A stretch of DNA of 64,000 nt, taken from positions 3,444,865 through 3,508,864 of the forward strand of contig OY718806.1 in NCBI GenBank assembly GCA_963070105.1, given 5' to 3'. Origin of the DNA: Litomosoides sigmodontis. Its lineage: Eukaryota; Nematoda; Chromadorea; Rhabditida; Onchocercidae. How positions within the stretch are numbered: position 1 is the first letter of the stretch; the number at the start of each line of letters is the position of its first letter. A program made the translations under genes and the position numbers. Shown here one piece after another: positions 38,439 through 51,900 of the stretch. The notes beneath the pieces are model-generated. The model searched no databases. It saw only the letters and a list, made by a program, of their open reading frames with translations, and was not told the origin of the DNA.

Positions 38439-39839
38439 ATGGTGAGTTATGATAACACTTCAACTTCATGCAAAATTTTCATTAAGAAAGTTTAGTCCAA
38501 TTCATGTCATTCAAGTGAAATGAGGATCTCGCCTTGTCTAAATCATTCCTGATATATATTATTTCATCTATTATTATTATCAGCTTATGCATCATCGCAT
38601 AGAAGATAATTTTATAAAAATCAACTTAAAGTCCTAAAAAATTATTATTTAAAAAAAATGAAGCAAATTAATTTATTAGGATAATTTTTGCAGTCGAAAG
38701 CAGCAAAGAAAAAGTCAAGCAAGAAGAAGTCTGGCTCAGAGGCAGCTCAATTTGATCAAAAAACAATCCAGGAATTCAAAGAAGCATTCGGTATTATGGA
38801 TCAAAACAAGGATGGCATAATCGACAAACAAGATCTTAAAGATCTCTATGCAATGACGGGACAGATTGCATCAGATTCGCAAATTGATTCAATGATCAAG
38901 GAAGCGCCTGGACCTATCAATTTCACTGTTTTTTTGACATTATTTGGAGAAAAGTTAACGGGTAATTAATTAATAGATAACAAGATCACTAATTGCCAAA
39001 TGCTGCACAGGATTAATCTGCGTATTACTTATATTAATTTCTTAGTGGAAGAAAAATTAGTTAATCACTCATTAGTTCATATTCATATTTCACAATGATG
39101 ACTCACCTTAGATAAAGTTCATTTATCTCTCATTGCTTCCTATCAATTGCCAAACGCTACAAGATTTCAAACAATGATAACTACTCCACTGATATGTAGA
39201 AACTAATCAATTACTGCTTGATGACATTTACCGATGAAAGTTGTTTAATTCTCGTCGGCTATGATCATTTCAATTTTCCTTTGAAAAAATCAGAAGTGCA
39301 TTGTTGATCTTTCAGCAAAATTGCATGTTCCCAATCCATTATTATCCATCATTTCATTCACCATCAGCGATAACAGTACCGATCAAAAAAGCGCAAATGA
39401 TCGCATAGAAAATTTTAGGAACGGACCCAGAAGCAACGATAATTGGTGCATTCCAAATGTTTGATAAGAAGGATTGTGGCAAAATATCAGAAGAGGAGTT
39501 ACTGAAAATTCTGCAAAACAAACGAGGGGAACCCTTCGACGATGATGAAATCAAAGCGATGTATAAGGTGTCGTTCGTATTCCACCCCAACTCAGTGGCG
39601 CAAGATTCCTTCCATCATCCTTTCTTTCCATTATTTAATCATAGCCTCCATTTGCGAATTAGCTTTAATTAATGGCTACAACTAGTTTCCTACCGTCGAA
39701 TGTTTCTTCAACATTTATCGGCAGTGCTTTAATATGATTCATTCAGGGTAAGCCACCAATTGAAAATGGCCAAGTGGACTACAAAGCATTTGCTCATTTG
39801 ATAACAACGGGAGCTGCTGAAGAACTTGCTAAGGCATAA
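38439..39839 (+). CDS. mlc-1: Muscle regulatory myosin light chain (mlc-1/mlc-2 type)
   Basis: Regulatory light chain that wraps the myosin heavy-chain neck in muscle thick filaments. Exons: 38439-38441 (the ATG alone), 38694-38961, 39419-39567, 39747-39839 (TAA), all in phase, 170 residues. After a Lys/Ser-rich N-terminus ([20 protein letters not shown]) comes the conserved [20 protein letters not shown]. There [12 protein letters not shown] is an intact EF-hand loop. The second loop, [12 protein letters not shown], has lost calcium ligands, as is usual in these chains. The end ([20 protein letters not shown]) matches nematode MLC-1/MLC-2, which have the same length. C. elegans carries two nearly identical copies, so the mlc-1 versus mlc-2 label is arbitrary here. 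Confidence 0.96.
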
Positions 39840-39915
39840 CATCAGCAGAAAGTGATGCGCACTGCGCAAAATATATTACGGAAGCGCCTTTTATGTAACT
39901 CTTATTTTTAAATTT

Positions 39916-39921
39916 AATAAA
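39916..39921 (+). other. Poly(A) signal candidate for myosin light chain
   Basis: AATAAA, 77 nt past the stop codon. Confidence 0.65.
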
Positions 39922-41006
39922 TCTAAAAAAAATAACTAATTGCTCCCACGAAACATCGTTGATTTCACTACCATTTATTTGCTTATGAAAATATTTATGT
40001 TTAAGTAAGGGCGCTACTGCTGTCGGATTGCACACTTATGTTCCATTCCTTTATATTTCCAACTTCACTCACCACTTTCCTTTTTTATGCCTTTCTTTGA
40101 TTTCTTTCGGTCACTGCCCTAATTCGTTTGTTCTAGCAAACCCATTTGCTTCTAATGAATTGTGTTAGAAGCAGTGACTAGACATTTTACACTGGAAGTG
40201 CTGTTATCGCTTTTGAATTTTGCGGAACAGCATTCTTTTATATTTTCGGTAATATGAAGCAAACGAAAATAAACATGCAATAGTGATCCGGCAGCCTTTG
40301 CGCACAAACTTGATAAACGATTTTGTCTAGCCGACCTATTCGCGTTTACTATGTAATGTTAGATTGAAACTTCAATTATATAATGTATTTGCTGCTTCTA
40401 TTCTACGTCACTTTCCCCGAAAATTTCCATTTTGCGAAACACATGCTTTTAAATTAAAGAAGTAAGAGGTTTAAAACTTAGTTGATTATAACACATTAAA
40501 TATTAACCGAGGAATGCTATTGATGAGGTAAAAAATGAAAATCTAACGATTTCATTACTGAAATCACTCGCTATTATAGATTACTGCAAAGGGTTTTTTT
40601 TTTGTAAACGATATTTCGTAACGTATATCATTTAAGCCATCCTTTTCCTAGCATGTTAAAGGTATAAAAAATTAATAGAGTAAAGTTCGTATAATTTAAT
40701 TTCATCGCAAAATATACGAATTCACAAGAAAAAAAAATGTCGGCAATCAAATAAGCCACGCCACGGCAATCAGCAGGAATGCTCTAAATCGGCTTGAAAA
40801 ACGGGAAAGAAGTGCTGAAGTAAACCGTACCACATCGGCTAAATTGCTCACCGGTTGTTTAATATTGCAAAATGGAATTGAAAATTATAGATAAATAATC
40901 ATAAAGTGCACGGGTTCTTATATGGAACTAAGAGATAAAAGCAAGTATTCAGTATTTGCGAAAGAAATTCCACTGAGTTACAATGAGGAGAGCGAGAGAG
41001 AGCGAG

Positions 41007-41040
<34 letters not shown>

Positions 41041-44000
41041 AACATTTTTCAGCAATCGACCGTTCCGAAGTGATAGCTAAGTGGTTAGGGCCAATTTTTG
41101 GAGCGAAAAGAGAAAGTAATAAAATTTGATAGAGATAGTGAAGGAAGTAATCCAATTTAATATCGTATCATTTCTAAGCATTTTCAGTTGAATTATTTTT
41201 TAAGATGAGATGCATTTTTTAAGAAGTCAGCGGAGGAAAGTTCAATCAGGTTAGCCTATTTCATAACTGAACATTTTAGAAAAAAAACTCAAGGCCATTA
41301 AGCTTGCAATATGGCTACCTGGAAATGTAATGAATTTCAAATTTATGGCCTTTTGAAAAATAACACATACTTTCATGACAACTGGTTTGAGAAGGTGTCT
41401 TCAGTGGACTTGAGCATGAATTGCAACGTCGAAAGGTCATGACGAACGATGTTGCGTTACCGAATCACAGATGGATTTACTGAGTGTACGCGATTGTTAG
41501 TGTAACGTTTTCATTTAAATTACAATACTAAATATTATTTAAATTCCTTCAACCAAATTTTCTAATTAAATTAAAAATAAGCAAATTTTTTCAGGCAATA
41601 TTTCAAATTCAGGCGTAGTAGAGGAATTGTTAAGAACTTTCACTTGCGGCTAATTGAAAAAAACTTATTCGAAAATTACTCTTTACTTTTTTCGGCTAAA
41701 AAATTACTTTCTTTCGTAACTTCAACATCCACGAAATTCTTCACCCTTAGAAAGCAGGGCAGCAAAGCAGCTACTCTGAAAGGTTCGGAATTAACTGGGC
41801 TTTAAGCTTATTTTAACGACACATTTATACAAAGTGTGAAATTGCGCATAGTTTCCTGATATAACACCCATGAGGGGATATCAAACACTCGAAGAACACA
41901 TTTGCATATTTATTACTAATTTAATCAATGAATAGTTCTCGTAAAACGTTGATGTAACAGACAAAAAAATTTATTAAACTTGATAAAGAATAATTTACCT
42001 CAAAAAAATCCTTTCCAAAATCTTGCGCCCATTACTAAAACTGGTCAGTGCAGGAGAAGACAGAGTAAAGCCAATAAGTAATACCTAAAACATACGCAGG
42101 AATTCTCATGTGGCACTAATTAGAAATATTACTAATAAAAATGAATTTCTTTCTGTATTCAAAAAAAGTGAAATTTTTTTAAACATACATGTGTTTTCTT
42201 TTACAGCATCTGGCTTAAATTATCAGTAATATAGAATTTACCCAAAGAAACCTGCAAAATGAGTAACCATCACAACGATGTGCCATACAATCATCAAGAG
42301 AGTTTGTGTTTGAAAAAATAACCGTAGAAGAACGCTAGTAGCACAGTGCTTTCTGTTCTTGAATCATTATAATTCACCTTCTCTTGCAATTAATTTTAAA
42401 ATTAAGTAGACTAAAAATCTATAAAATTTAAAATTTGCTCAATAGTTATGGTTACGTTTTCGAAATACTAGCAAAGAACACAAACTATAACAATGAGTTG
42501 AAAAACAAATGTGTTTAAAAATGACACGAAAGGATAAATCGATTTGCTCTATCAGATTGTAAAACAAGCGTGTTGAAGCAAAACTGCAGCAGCCTTCCGA
42601 TATCAAAAGCTCAACGTAAGTGGTACCTCAAGTGAGTTATTTCTAGTGGATTAAATTAAAAAGTTAAGTTACGATATAACATAACTTTAAACATCCCATC
42701 TTCTAGCTACCGATGTCAATGCTATATTGTGATGGAATGGTTGCCACAATTGGATGATGACTGCTGATTAACTCAATGTTATTTCTGAAACACTTTTACA
42801 GAGAATGACTTTTACTTATTTGCGAAAATATTCATCCAATAAGTAATGAAAAATTTATTCTTTCGTTTTTATCGCATATTAAAATTCGTTTAATTCTTTT
42901 AAATATATAAAAAAACAAATGCGAAGATAAGGTGCTTACTTGTCATTTTGAATTCGTTTCTTCTCTTTTCATTTATGGAAACCTTCAATCTCTTGCTGAA
43001 AAAAATCGTTCCCACTTTCTGAAAGTAGAAAAGCAGGAAACTACTTTACAGACATTCGAGGAGTTACGGAGTAACGACAACTCCTCTAATAAACAATACT
43101 GTAGGTATAAAATAACATTTAAAGTAAATTTGGAGCCACTTTTACTCGAAGTTACCATTTCCTCTTCGCTGTATTTTGATTTTTTTCATACAACCGATAT
43201 TTCACCTTTTGTAAGAATTACAAAAAAGAACGTATACAAAGTCATTGCCATTGCTGTCAGAAATTCTAGCACTCTGATGAATTATTGATTTTATTTGAGC
43301 AAAATGTTCATTTTATGATTGAAATTTCCGAATCGCTGCAAAGTACCTGAGAACAAATTGAACCTACCAAAAGGAACTGGTCTGGTTCGACAGCAAATTC
43401 CCTACCGCCTTGCAAATTCATAGCAATAAAAAAATGTATGTTTTGTAAATGATTATTTAAGCTTCCGAAAGCTCAAAAACTGTGGGTAATAAATTTTTGA
43501 GAAAGAGATCTCAAAAATATAAGAAATTTCTGCATCTTTCATGCATCAATTCGCGTCTTCCGCGGTTTGCATGCAGGAAAAATCTTCCTTGCAAAAATTT
43601 CTTCACTATCAAAAACGAATAGACTTCAAAATTTGCTAAACAGAACACCGGATGGAAAACTGCATTTCCTCACATTACCTAATTCAACTTGAAAAACAAC
43701 AATGCCGCAACCACTAATTTATTCAGTAGTGCTGAGCTATAATTGAAAACAAATTCGATTCTTGCTTTTTCATACTTGTTCTTGCAACATTAAAAATACT
43801 ACCCAGCAGAATCTGAAATTATGAAACACAAAAAACAAAAAAAAAGTTGAACAAATTTTATCTTTGCTCTTTATTCAGAATCATAACAAAACCAGTCCTC
43901 AAAGAAGTTCACGAAATGCCATCAAAACTAAATGCGAAACTCATAGTTACGCAAGGGACATAACACCACTTCTTTGACTTCGAGTTAATTGCGAAGGAAA

Positions 44001-45915
44001 AATATGAAATTAGTTGTACTTGCGATACCGAAAACGATAACAGATTGAATATTGTAAAATGTGAAGTTGGAAACTAATCTTCTGATGATATCAATGCATT
44101 AATTGGTTAATGAAGACATCAATTACTGTCGTCAAGTTTTATCCAAGTTTGAGTTCGAAATATTTTTTAGTATTATAATATGGCTAACATAGGCCTCATG
44201 CTTTAACAGACATGGAAAAAAATACCAGAAGAAAATTGTGAATTGGTAATGGAAGAAAATTCCAATAACTGTGAAGAAAAATTATGCAAGAGCATACTGC
44301 ATACAGACTTTTTAGCTCATTTCTACTACTATACTTTCAAAATTATCACCACAATGATATTAAATAAACATGGGATGCGCACCTTAGCAAGTATTTTAAG
44401 GAAACCATCGAAATATCTAACACATTACCGTAGAAGGTAATTTAGAAGGTAGCAGTGAATTGTTGAAGCAGAATTACGCTATTACGAACTGGCCACTGTA
44501 TAAGACTTTACCTTGTTCAGAAATAACATTCCTCAATTTCACATTTACAAGATTTCGATAACAGATTTCCCAAACACCTCTAGTATTGAACGAATTAACA
44601 CGCTTTATAACCCACTGACGCTCGTAATGTAAAGTTTGCAAAAGTTTTCCAATATAAAAAACGACGACCCATCAATTCCTGACTGCTGAGATATCCGATT
44701 TAACTTTTCACTGTTTCATCTGCTATACCACAGTAGCAACATTGAAAACTTTGCCACCAAGCTTCATGTGAAAAAGCTTACCATCAAAAGATGTATTTTT
44801 ACATGGACACATTCCTTCTTAGAATCATCATTTGAATCAACATGAATTTTATACGATGGCTAAGAAACTCACATTAAAGTATTCGCACCCGCCTAAGCAT
44901 TCAAATATATTTTTACAGAGCATATATCACTTTCATACACCATACCTTCATTTCCACTGTAGTTAAATAATCGCTATCAACAAAATGTAATAGCAACAAA
45001 ATGATGAGCTACAAAAAGCACAACCAAAATTAGTAAATCAACAGAAACAACTGTTTCGCTGAATTCTTTCAGAAAAGAAGAATCGCTACTTGTAACACAA
45101 AGCTGCGAAAAAACAGAAGCACTAAAAACCTTACACAGTAGTACACATATCATTGTTCACAACTAGTTTATCAAATCAAATAAAAACTTGAGGTACAAAT
45201 TCAAAGTTATTCTTCATACTGCACACCACATCTAAATTTGGTAGAAGTTTTCAACATCATAATCATACTTAGTTCAAAAGATACCAATAATATCTGTATA
45301 AAAATTTTTGAAGATGAAATTGCATAGCAAAAAAAATGTCGCAGCATTTAAGGTCCAAAATAATCAACAGAATCTAATTTAAAGGAAAAAATAAATATTT
45401 TACCATAATGAGTTGCATAATTTAGTATAAAAACATTTTTTTAATAGTTAAAATCTATAGAACATGCCAATTTTCCCCATTACACTGCTTGGGAAATGAA
45501 CCTCTCAAAAAAAAAGTATTTTGCTTGTCTAAAGAACTGACCCCGCCAGTAAATGAGGTATGGAGGTATTCATTTATGCAGACCAGAAATGAGCAACATA
45601 AACGAATCATTCAGATTTGTCATTGCAAACTACAATCACAATTATAACAGTAAACAAATCGATTTGAATGGCACTACCTCCAATAGTTGTAGAGCATAAT
45701 AATCTGATAATCTCATAACAGGCAGCTAGACCTTTACATTCCAAAATGAAAAACCAATCTAAACTGTTTACCATGTGAAAATCTATGAAGTTAATAACAT
45801 TCAGATAACAAACACGATAAGCCTGAAAAGAATATACACAATGTATACTCCGAAGATGTTCAACATATGAATTGGTACCAGCTCCGCTGATGAATGAAAC
45901 GGCTACTTTATATTC
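39922..45915. other. Intergenic region between myosin light chain and tps
   Basis: About 6 kb between two convergent genes, with one GA microsatellite (40988-41038). Open frames at 42932-43288, 44243-44440 and 45607-45978 have no recognisable motif and an ordinary AT-rich composition. I see no gene. Confidence 0.5.
40988..41038. repeat. GA microsatellite
   Basis: About 50 nt of GA repeats, with a few GC interruptions at its left end. Confidence 0.95.
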
Positions 45916-45921
45916 TTTATT
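45916..45921 (-). other. Poly(A) signal candidate for tps
   Basis: AATAAA on the transcribed strand, about 75 nt past the tps stop codon. Confidence 0.6.
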
Positions 45922-45995
45922 AATATTAGTAATACACTGTATATACAATGGCGGTAAGCATAATACAAATAAGTACACGTGGGTATTATTCTTGC

Positions 45996-48900
45996 TTATT
46001 GTTCGTCGTCACTACCATCATCTCCATGTGGCCGAATTGTGATTTCGCGCACGGTTGCATTTGCCATTGCGCCAAGTAAGACCTTTAACAAAGCAAGTCA
46101 TAGTAGAGGAAATGAAAAGAATACTGATCCCGAATCTAGCACATTTGGTATCTTTGGACTTCTTGAAACAAAATATGGAAAAATGATTCGTTGGGCGTAC
46201 ATGATATAATTTACATCTAGTTATCACAGCCATAGCTCATAAATGAACAATGAAGGAAATAATTCTTACTTCAGGGCAAGAGACGAAGACGTAGTGATCG
46301 TTCTCATAGGTTCCACAAAGTTTTTGCACCTTCTCTTGCAACTGAGGATTTGTTGTGACCCAAATTGTATAAACATTTGCTGGTGAACACATCAAACATT
46401 CTTCAAGCATCGGCAAATCAGTTTCAGAGTCACCACATACCAAAATTTTACCACAATTTAGTTTCAGTCCCATTTTTGATTTGATCAAACGAATCCCGTG
46501 ACCTTTATTAAAAATACGACCAGAAATTTTTGCCTAAAAAAGAGATTGTAAAAAGAAAGAAAAAAAAAGGATTTAGAAATGAAACATTGACCAATAAAGC
46601 TAACACATTAATAGCATGTATTAGTCACAACTATTCATAATGCAGTTAATTAAAATGGAGAACCGATAACATCAAAAATTACCGTAGCACTATTAACTTC
46701 TGACAGTGCTACTTTCGTGAAAATCTTCAAATCGAATTCACCCTCACGTAATGTCAGAGTTGTAGACGTAGGATCTACTTCGTTCATTATTTTACATACC
46801 GCTTGATATCTGAAAACACCTCAGTAAAAAATCCTGTCTTCATGCCAGAAGCGATTTAAAGAAGCAAATTAAAAAACCAACAAAAGAGATGAGCGATGTC
46901 TAGGAACTGAATAGTTAACATCCTGCCGAGCAATCGTAATATGTCCGTAATGTCTCTGCAGACCAGAACCAATCCACGTGAAGTTGCGATATTCGGGTTG
47001 CTCAAGTAATTCTTCCAGCTGAAATATATCGCATTAAAATTTCATTACTTTATTCAAACATTGCAAAATTAACGTAAACTGCTCTCCATACTCGTTCAAA
47101 GACATTCGTCAGTAAAGCCAGATCTGCATCATTAACACTATCATCTTTGAACTGCAGCGATGGGTTTAAGTACCATTCGCGACCAGCGGACGCACCGTAT
47201 GCATAGTAGCCTTAAAGAATATTTCTGTGTGTAAAAATAAAATCCACTATAGCAATATTTAAAGCATGATTCATTACCATAGTTGCCTTAAAAATTTAGG
47301 AATTTTTAATTTGTACTTCAGAAAGAGAAAAACACAAACCCTCCGGCATTGTGCTGACATTCAAAACACCAATGTGCATCAACGGTGACGTGGTAACAAT
47401 TGCACAAAACTGGGCGCAACGTCGCGCAAACTGTGCCTGAACATCTCTGTTCTTGAGGAATATATCCCAAATTGTAAATTTCAAAAAGGATTGAAAAGAA
47501 TGCAATTATGTTATTAGCCTTTAAAACACTAATGCATTAAAGATTTATAATTGACAGATACAACTTTGAATGTCCAAGAAATAATAAATAAAGCACTTGA
47601 ATGACGGCAGAATATGCTGGTTGAATGCTGGCTGGGTAAGAACATGAATAGGATTTTAATGTACCATCACGATCGGTAAAGAAATGTTGAAAGTGATCGC
47701 CTTCAGTTAACAAGGCAAATGCCTTATTGACTTCATCGACGAAAGCCGTTTGTCCAGCGGGATGATAATTCCCGAGAGTCTAAAGTGTGGCATAATAATA
47801 AAAGCATAATGCAAAACAATTTCTGCCTTCATTTGCAAGAAGTATTGCTTCTCTTATTAGAAATGCTTCAGTGTAAAACGCAAATTCTAGACAACTGCGT
47901 GCATGGGAAATAAATAACCGTATCATTTGTTGAATATTTGAAGCATAATTCTGATTATTAGTGGTTCAGTGGAGACCGTGCCGTCTTGTTGACAAAATTT
48001 ATGGACATGATATTAGCAACACACCACTTACAATTGAGCAATTGCAGAAATTAGGCAAACCCATATTAATCTATTATAAAACTATTATCAGAAAATCTTC
48101 AAGGTATGCAGATAATTGAGAAGCAAGTTCAAAGCTAACCATAACAAACTGCTCCACATTGTTGATTTCATCGCTCTGAATAAATCTGAGGAACTCAAGA
48201 TCGTTTTCCAACTCAGCTAATTCGTTCGTTATATCAAACTTTGCAGTCACATATTGGCTACCTTCATCTGAATCATCACCTGCTGCAGCGGTCTCCAAAA
48301 TCAAAGTGTGTGTGCCAGGAACACATGAGTTTTCAAGCGATGCCTGCAGCAAATCAGTTACTGTATCATTCATGACTTAAGTATCATATTTCCTACACAA
48401 GCAACATTCTAAAAGGGCCCTATACAAAATATTTATAATACAGAAACTAAAATACAAAATAATCACTGATTTGCATACCTTTGCATTTTCGAGCGAAACG
48501 GAAAAATGAGCCCGAATTGCAATTCCTTTCAAAACTCGTTCAGCAATTTGTCGACGTACCTGACATGTCTTATCCATGAGTTGATAAAAATCGGCCAGAA
48601 GCTTTACCTGAATACAACGTCAACATGAATATATGAACTATCAAGCCACTATGATTTTCCAAACAAAAGTAGAAATACACAAATCAACAAGAATATGAGA
48701 TGTACACGACGAATACGCATTGCATACCTCAGTGAGTCTGATAACTTCGTGTGTCCATGATGGGTCCAAAAAAGCTGTACTCCATTCATCGATATCATGA
48801 CTCATCAAATACTGGTTTAAAAGGATTCCGTGATCATGCCTTACCTCCAGAGACTCTGTTGCAGCTTTGTAGAAGCAATCCGCAAATACCTAAGGGGAGG

Positions 48901-51900
48901 TCAATTCAGAAATTAAATATAAATCAACAAAAAAAAACTAAACCTCGAAACCATTGTATGAGGGTTATTTGAAATTGATAAGTCACCATTTCATCATGAA
49001 AGCAAAACATTTCCAGAAAACTACGATTCCACTAACCTCAATATTACTGACATCCTCAACCCGGTAGTAACACTGTTTATCTTGGGCGTAAAAGCCGGCA
49101 TTACCCAACTGCACTTCAGTTCCTGCTCCCGATGAAAGAATAAGTGCGGCCGCTGGATTACAAATCAACATTTCTTTTGCCACCAAATTCATGCCATCTT
49201 TAATCGGAGTTACAACACCCACATCCATTGCCAGATAATGAGCTACCAACTTAGCTCGCGGTAAACCTATACGACGATCATGTAAAGACAGGAAACAATT
49301 TTTCAATGTAATCAACAATAAAGCAAATAAAATAAACAACTCAACAAACAATTCAAATACCATCCATATTGAACTTTACGGGTTTCCACTTAGGAAACCG
49401 TTTGCAGGGGAATGCCTTATTCACTTCATCAACAATTTTCAAGCAATTGTCTTGATAGATCCGATACGATTCAACGGACCGCCGATTTGTTACAGCTACT
49501 TGATATAAAATATCCAGTCCAATGCGTTCTGGATATTTCTCAAAATAACGCTTCCATGCCTAAAAAAAATCTACTTCAACGGAAAAATTTTACAACCACA
49601 ATCCAGGAAAAGAAGATTACGGTAAAAAAGAATACAACAATTTAGTTTTGCGAATTACACCGATAAACTTTCCAGTAGAAAACACAAACTGCACTACCAC
49701 ACTACCAAGCATGGTGCATTTTTACACCGCGCTTACCGTATTTCTGTGAGCAAAATCTCTATAAACCAACCTTAAGTTTCTCAGCGATACCTTTCGTATA
49801 ATCAAATCGTTCCACGGAAAAAAAAACGCAACCATTATCGGATCCGGAAGAAAGCAGCTAAAAAAATTTATATAATGTCAAGCAACCTCAAAGCAATAAA
49901 AATGGTTTACGCAATATAAACTTGAATTCACCTCTTTTCGTATTTCAGTTGCAAGCTTTGTGGTTGACGGATTTTTCACAATGTTTAAGAAATCTTCGTT
50001 TTTTATTGATACGGGGAAAACGCCCAAAGAACAAGTGAAATTCTGAAAACATGAAATAATCTTCACAAAGTGTAGTTCAAAAAAATCTTTGCTCCAGACT
50101 ACTACAAAAAAACCTAACGAAGAACCAAAATTTAAATAAAAATGCTAAATTACTGCAATTAAAGATGGATTTAGAGAATATAAATAATTACTTCATGAGT
50201 GACAGTGAATATGTCAACTGTACTTTCATATTGAATCCGGGCACGTGATATATGTTTCTTCACCAGTTCTACATATTTCTCACGATCGCGATGAGTTTGA
50301 AAACCAATCTATGAATGAAGTCTTCCACATATCATTCAAATTTGTATGTTTCAAAATATTCTTCACTATGCCGTCTGATACACTGCTCAAAAACTAAATT
50401 TCTCAGTTACTTCAAAGCTGCTTGAAAACTAGAATGTGCAGAGATGGGAAAAAGCGGAACGAATATCGTAAATGGTAACTCGCTTGATATTTTCCAGCTT
50501 TTACACGAATCCAAGGCACAAAGTGTGTTCAGTTAACTGACTTTTGTGAATCGAAGCAAGGCTCGCATTATTGGTTCCGCAACGATACGATATTTCGTCA
50601 TCCAGTTGTCTGGAGGTTGAAATGGAATGTGTAGAAAAAATCCGACCTAAATAAAGCATAAATTAACCGAAAGATTAATCAAATTCATTACTAAACCAAA
50701 CTCGAAAAAACTACTGCCCACCTCTAGATTACTATCTAAACTTCTCATCATTTGTCCTGTAAGCATTAGATGATAGTCATGGATCCAAATAAAATCCTGC
50801 GGTCGGCTATTTCGGACAGCATTAATTCCAAACTGATAATTAACTCTAACATATGCACACCAATGTTCTCGAAGTATCTGAAAAATTGAAAAGACCTGCA
50901 AATATATTAAAAAATAGAGGTAATATTTTCAATGGAATACAATCAGAGATAACTTTAGCAATTGTTCGAAGCGGAACAGAAGAACACGAAAACCTGTTCA
51001 TCATCGTAATCCTTAACAATGTATTCCGGTAAATTGTGCAGTACAGGCCATAGCAAACCATTGCTAATGCCGCCATAGTATGTGTTATAATCCTCTTGAT
51101 TTACAATTACCGGATTTAGTTGATAATTTGACTTATTATAATCGTGCAGTACCGACAGTAACGACATCTCACGCCTGAGTTAAAGAAATAGCAACCACTG
51201 CATTGAGAATTTCTTTAGTATGTATAATTAATTCTCTACTCCGCTTTACATTCAGATCATTTCATTTTGTATCATCACTTTAAATCACATTCACATCATT
51301 TTAGGACGAAATTTAAAGTGATGATGCAATAATTTTTTTTCTCTTTTTTATTCCTTCTAAATCTTTTAAAATACGTCATCTTTTACTGTTCGGTTCTAAT
51401 CAACGAGATGATGAATATGCTGTTTGGCTGTTATCTGTTATTTCGCATGCGTTGGAAAATATTTACTCGACGTCCCCTTCGTTCTCTGTTAATGCATTCG
51501 GTTTCGGATCGTCACCCAAAACATGAAAGATTTCTCCCGCATTAGCTTGTCGAAGAAGTGGCAATCCAAGTGAATTAGTAGAAGGCGGTGCCTGAAAGTT
51601 GAAATGAAAAAATTTAGTTCAAGTTTCCCTTTCCAATAACTATGACATTAACACTCTAACCTACCACAGGTAAACTGTAAAGAATAATACATGATCTTCG
51701 GCGAGTCGTTTAGCGGCTCCCTGTAAATTCATCCCAATATTTGCAAGCCAGATGTTTTCTTTGTCGATACTCATTACTGGATCAACACATGCCACCAATC
51801 CACCACTTCCCTGTTGAATTTCCCAACTACCACTTAGCTTACGTTTTATTGACACCGGTGGAGCGTTTGAAACATTGATTACACGTTGCTAAAGAACAAA

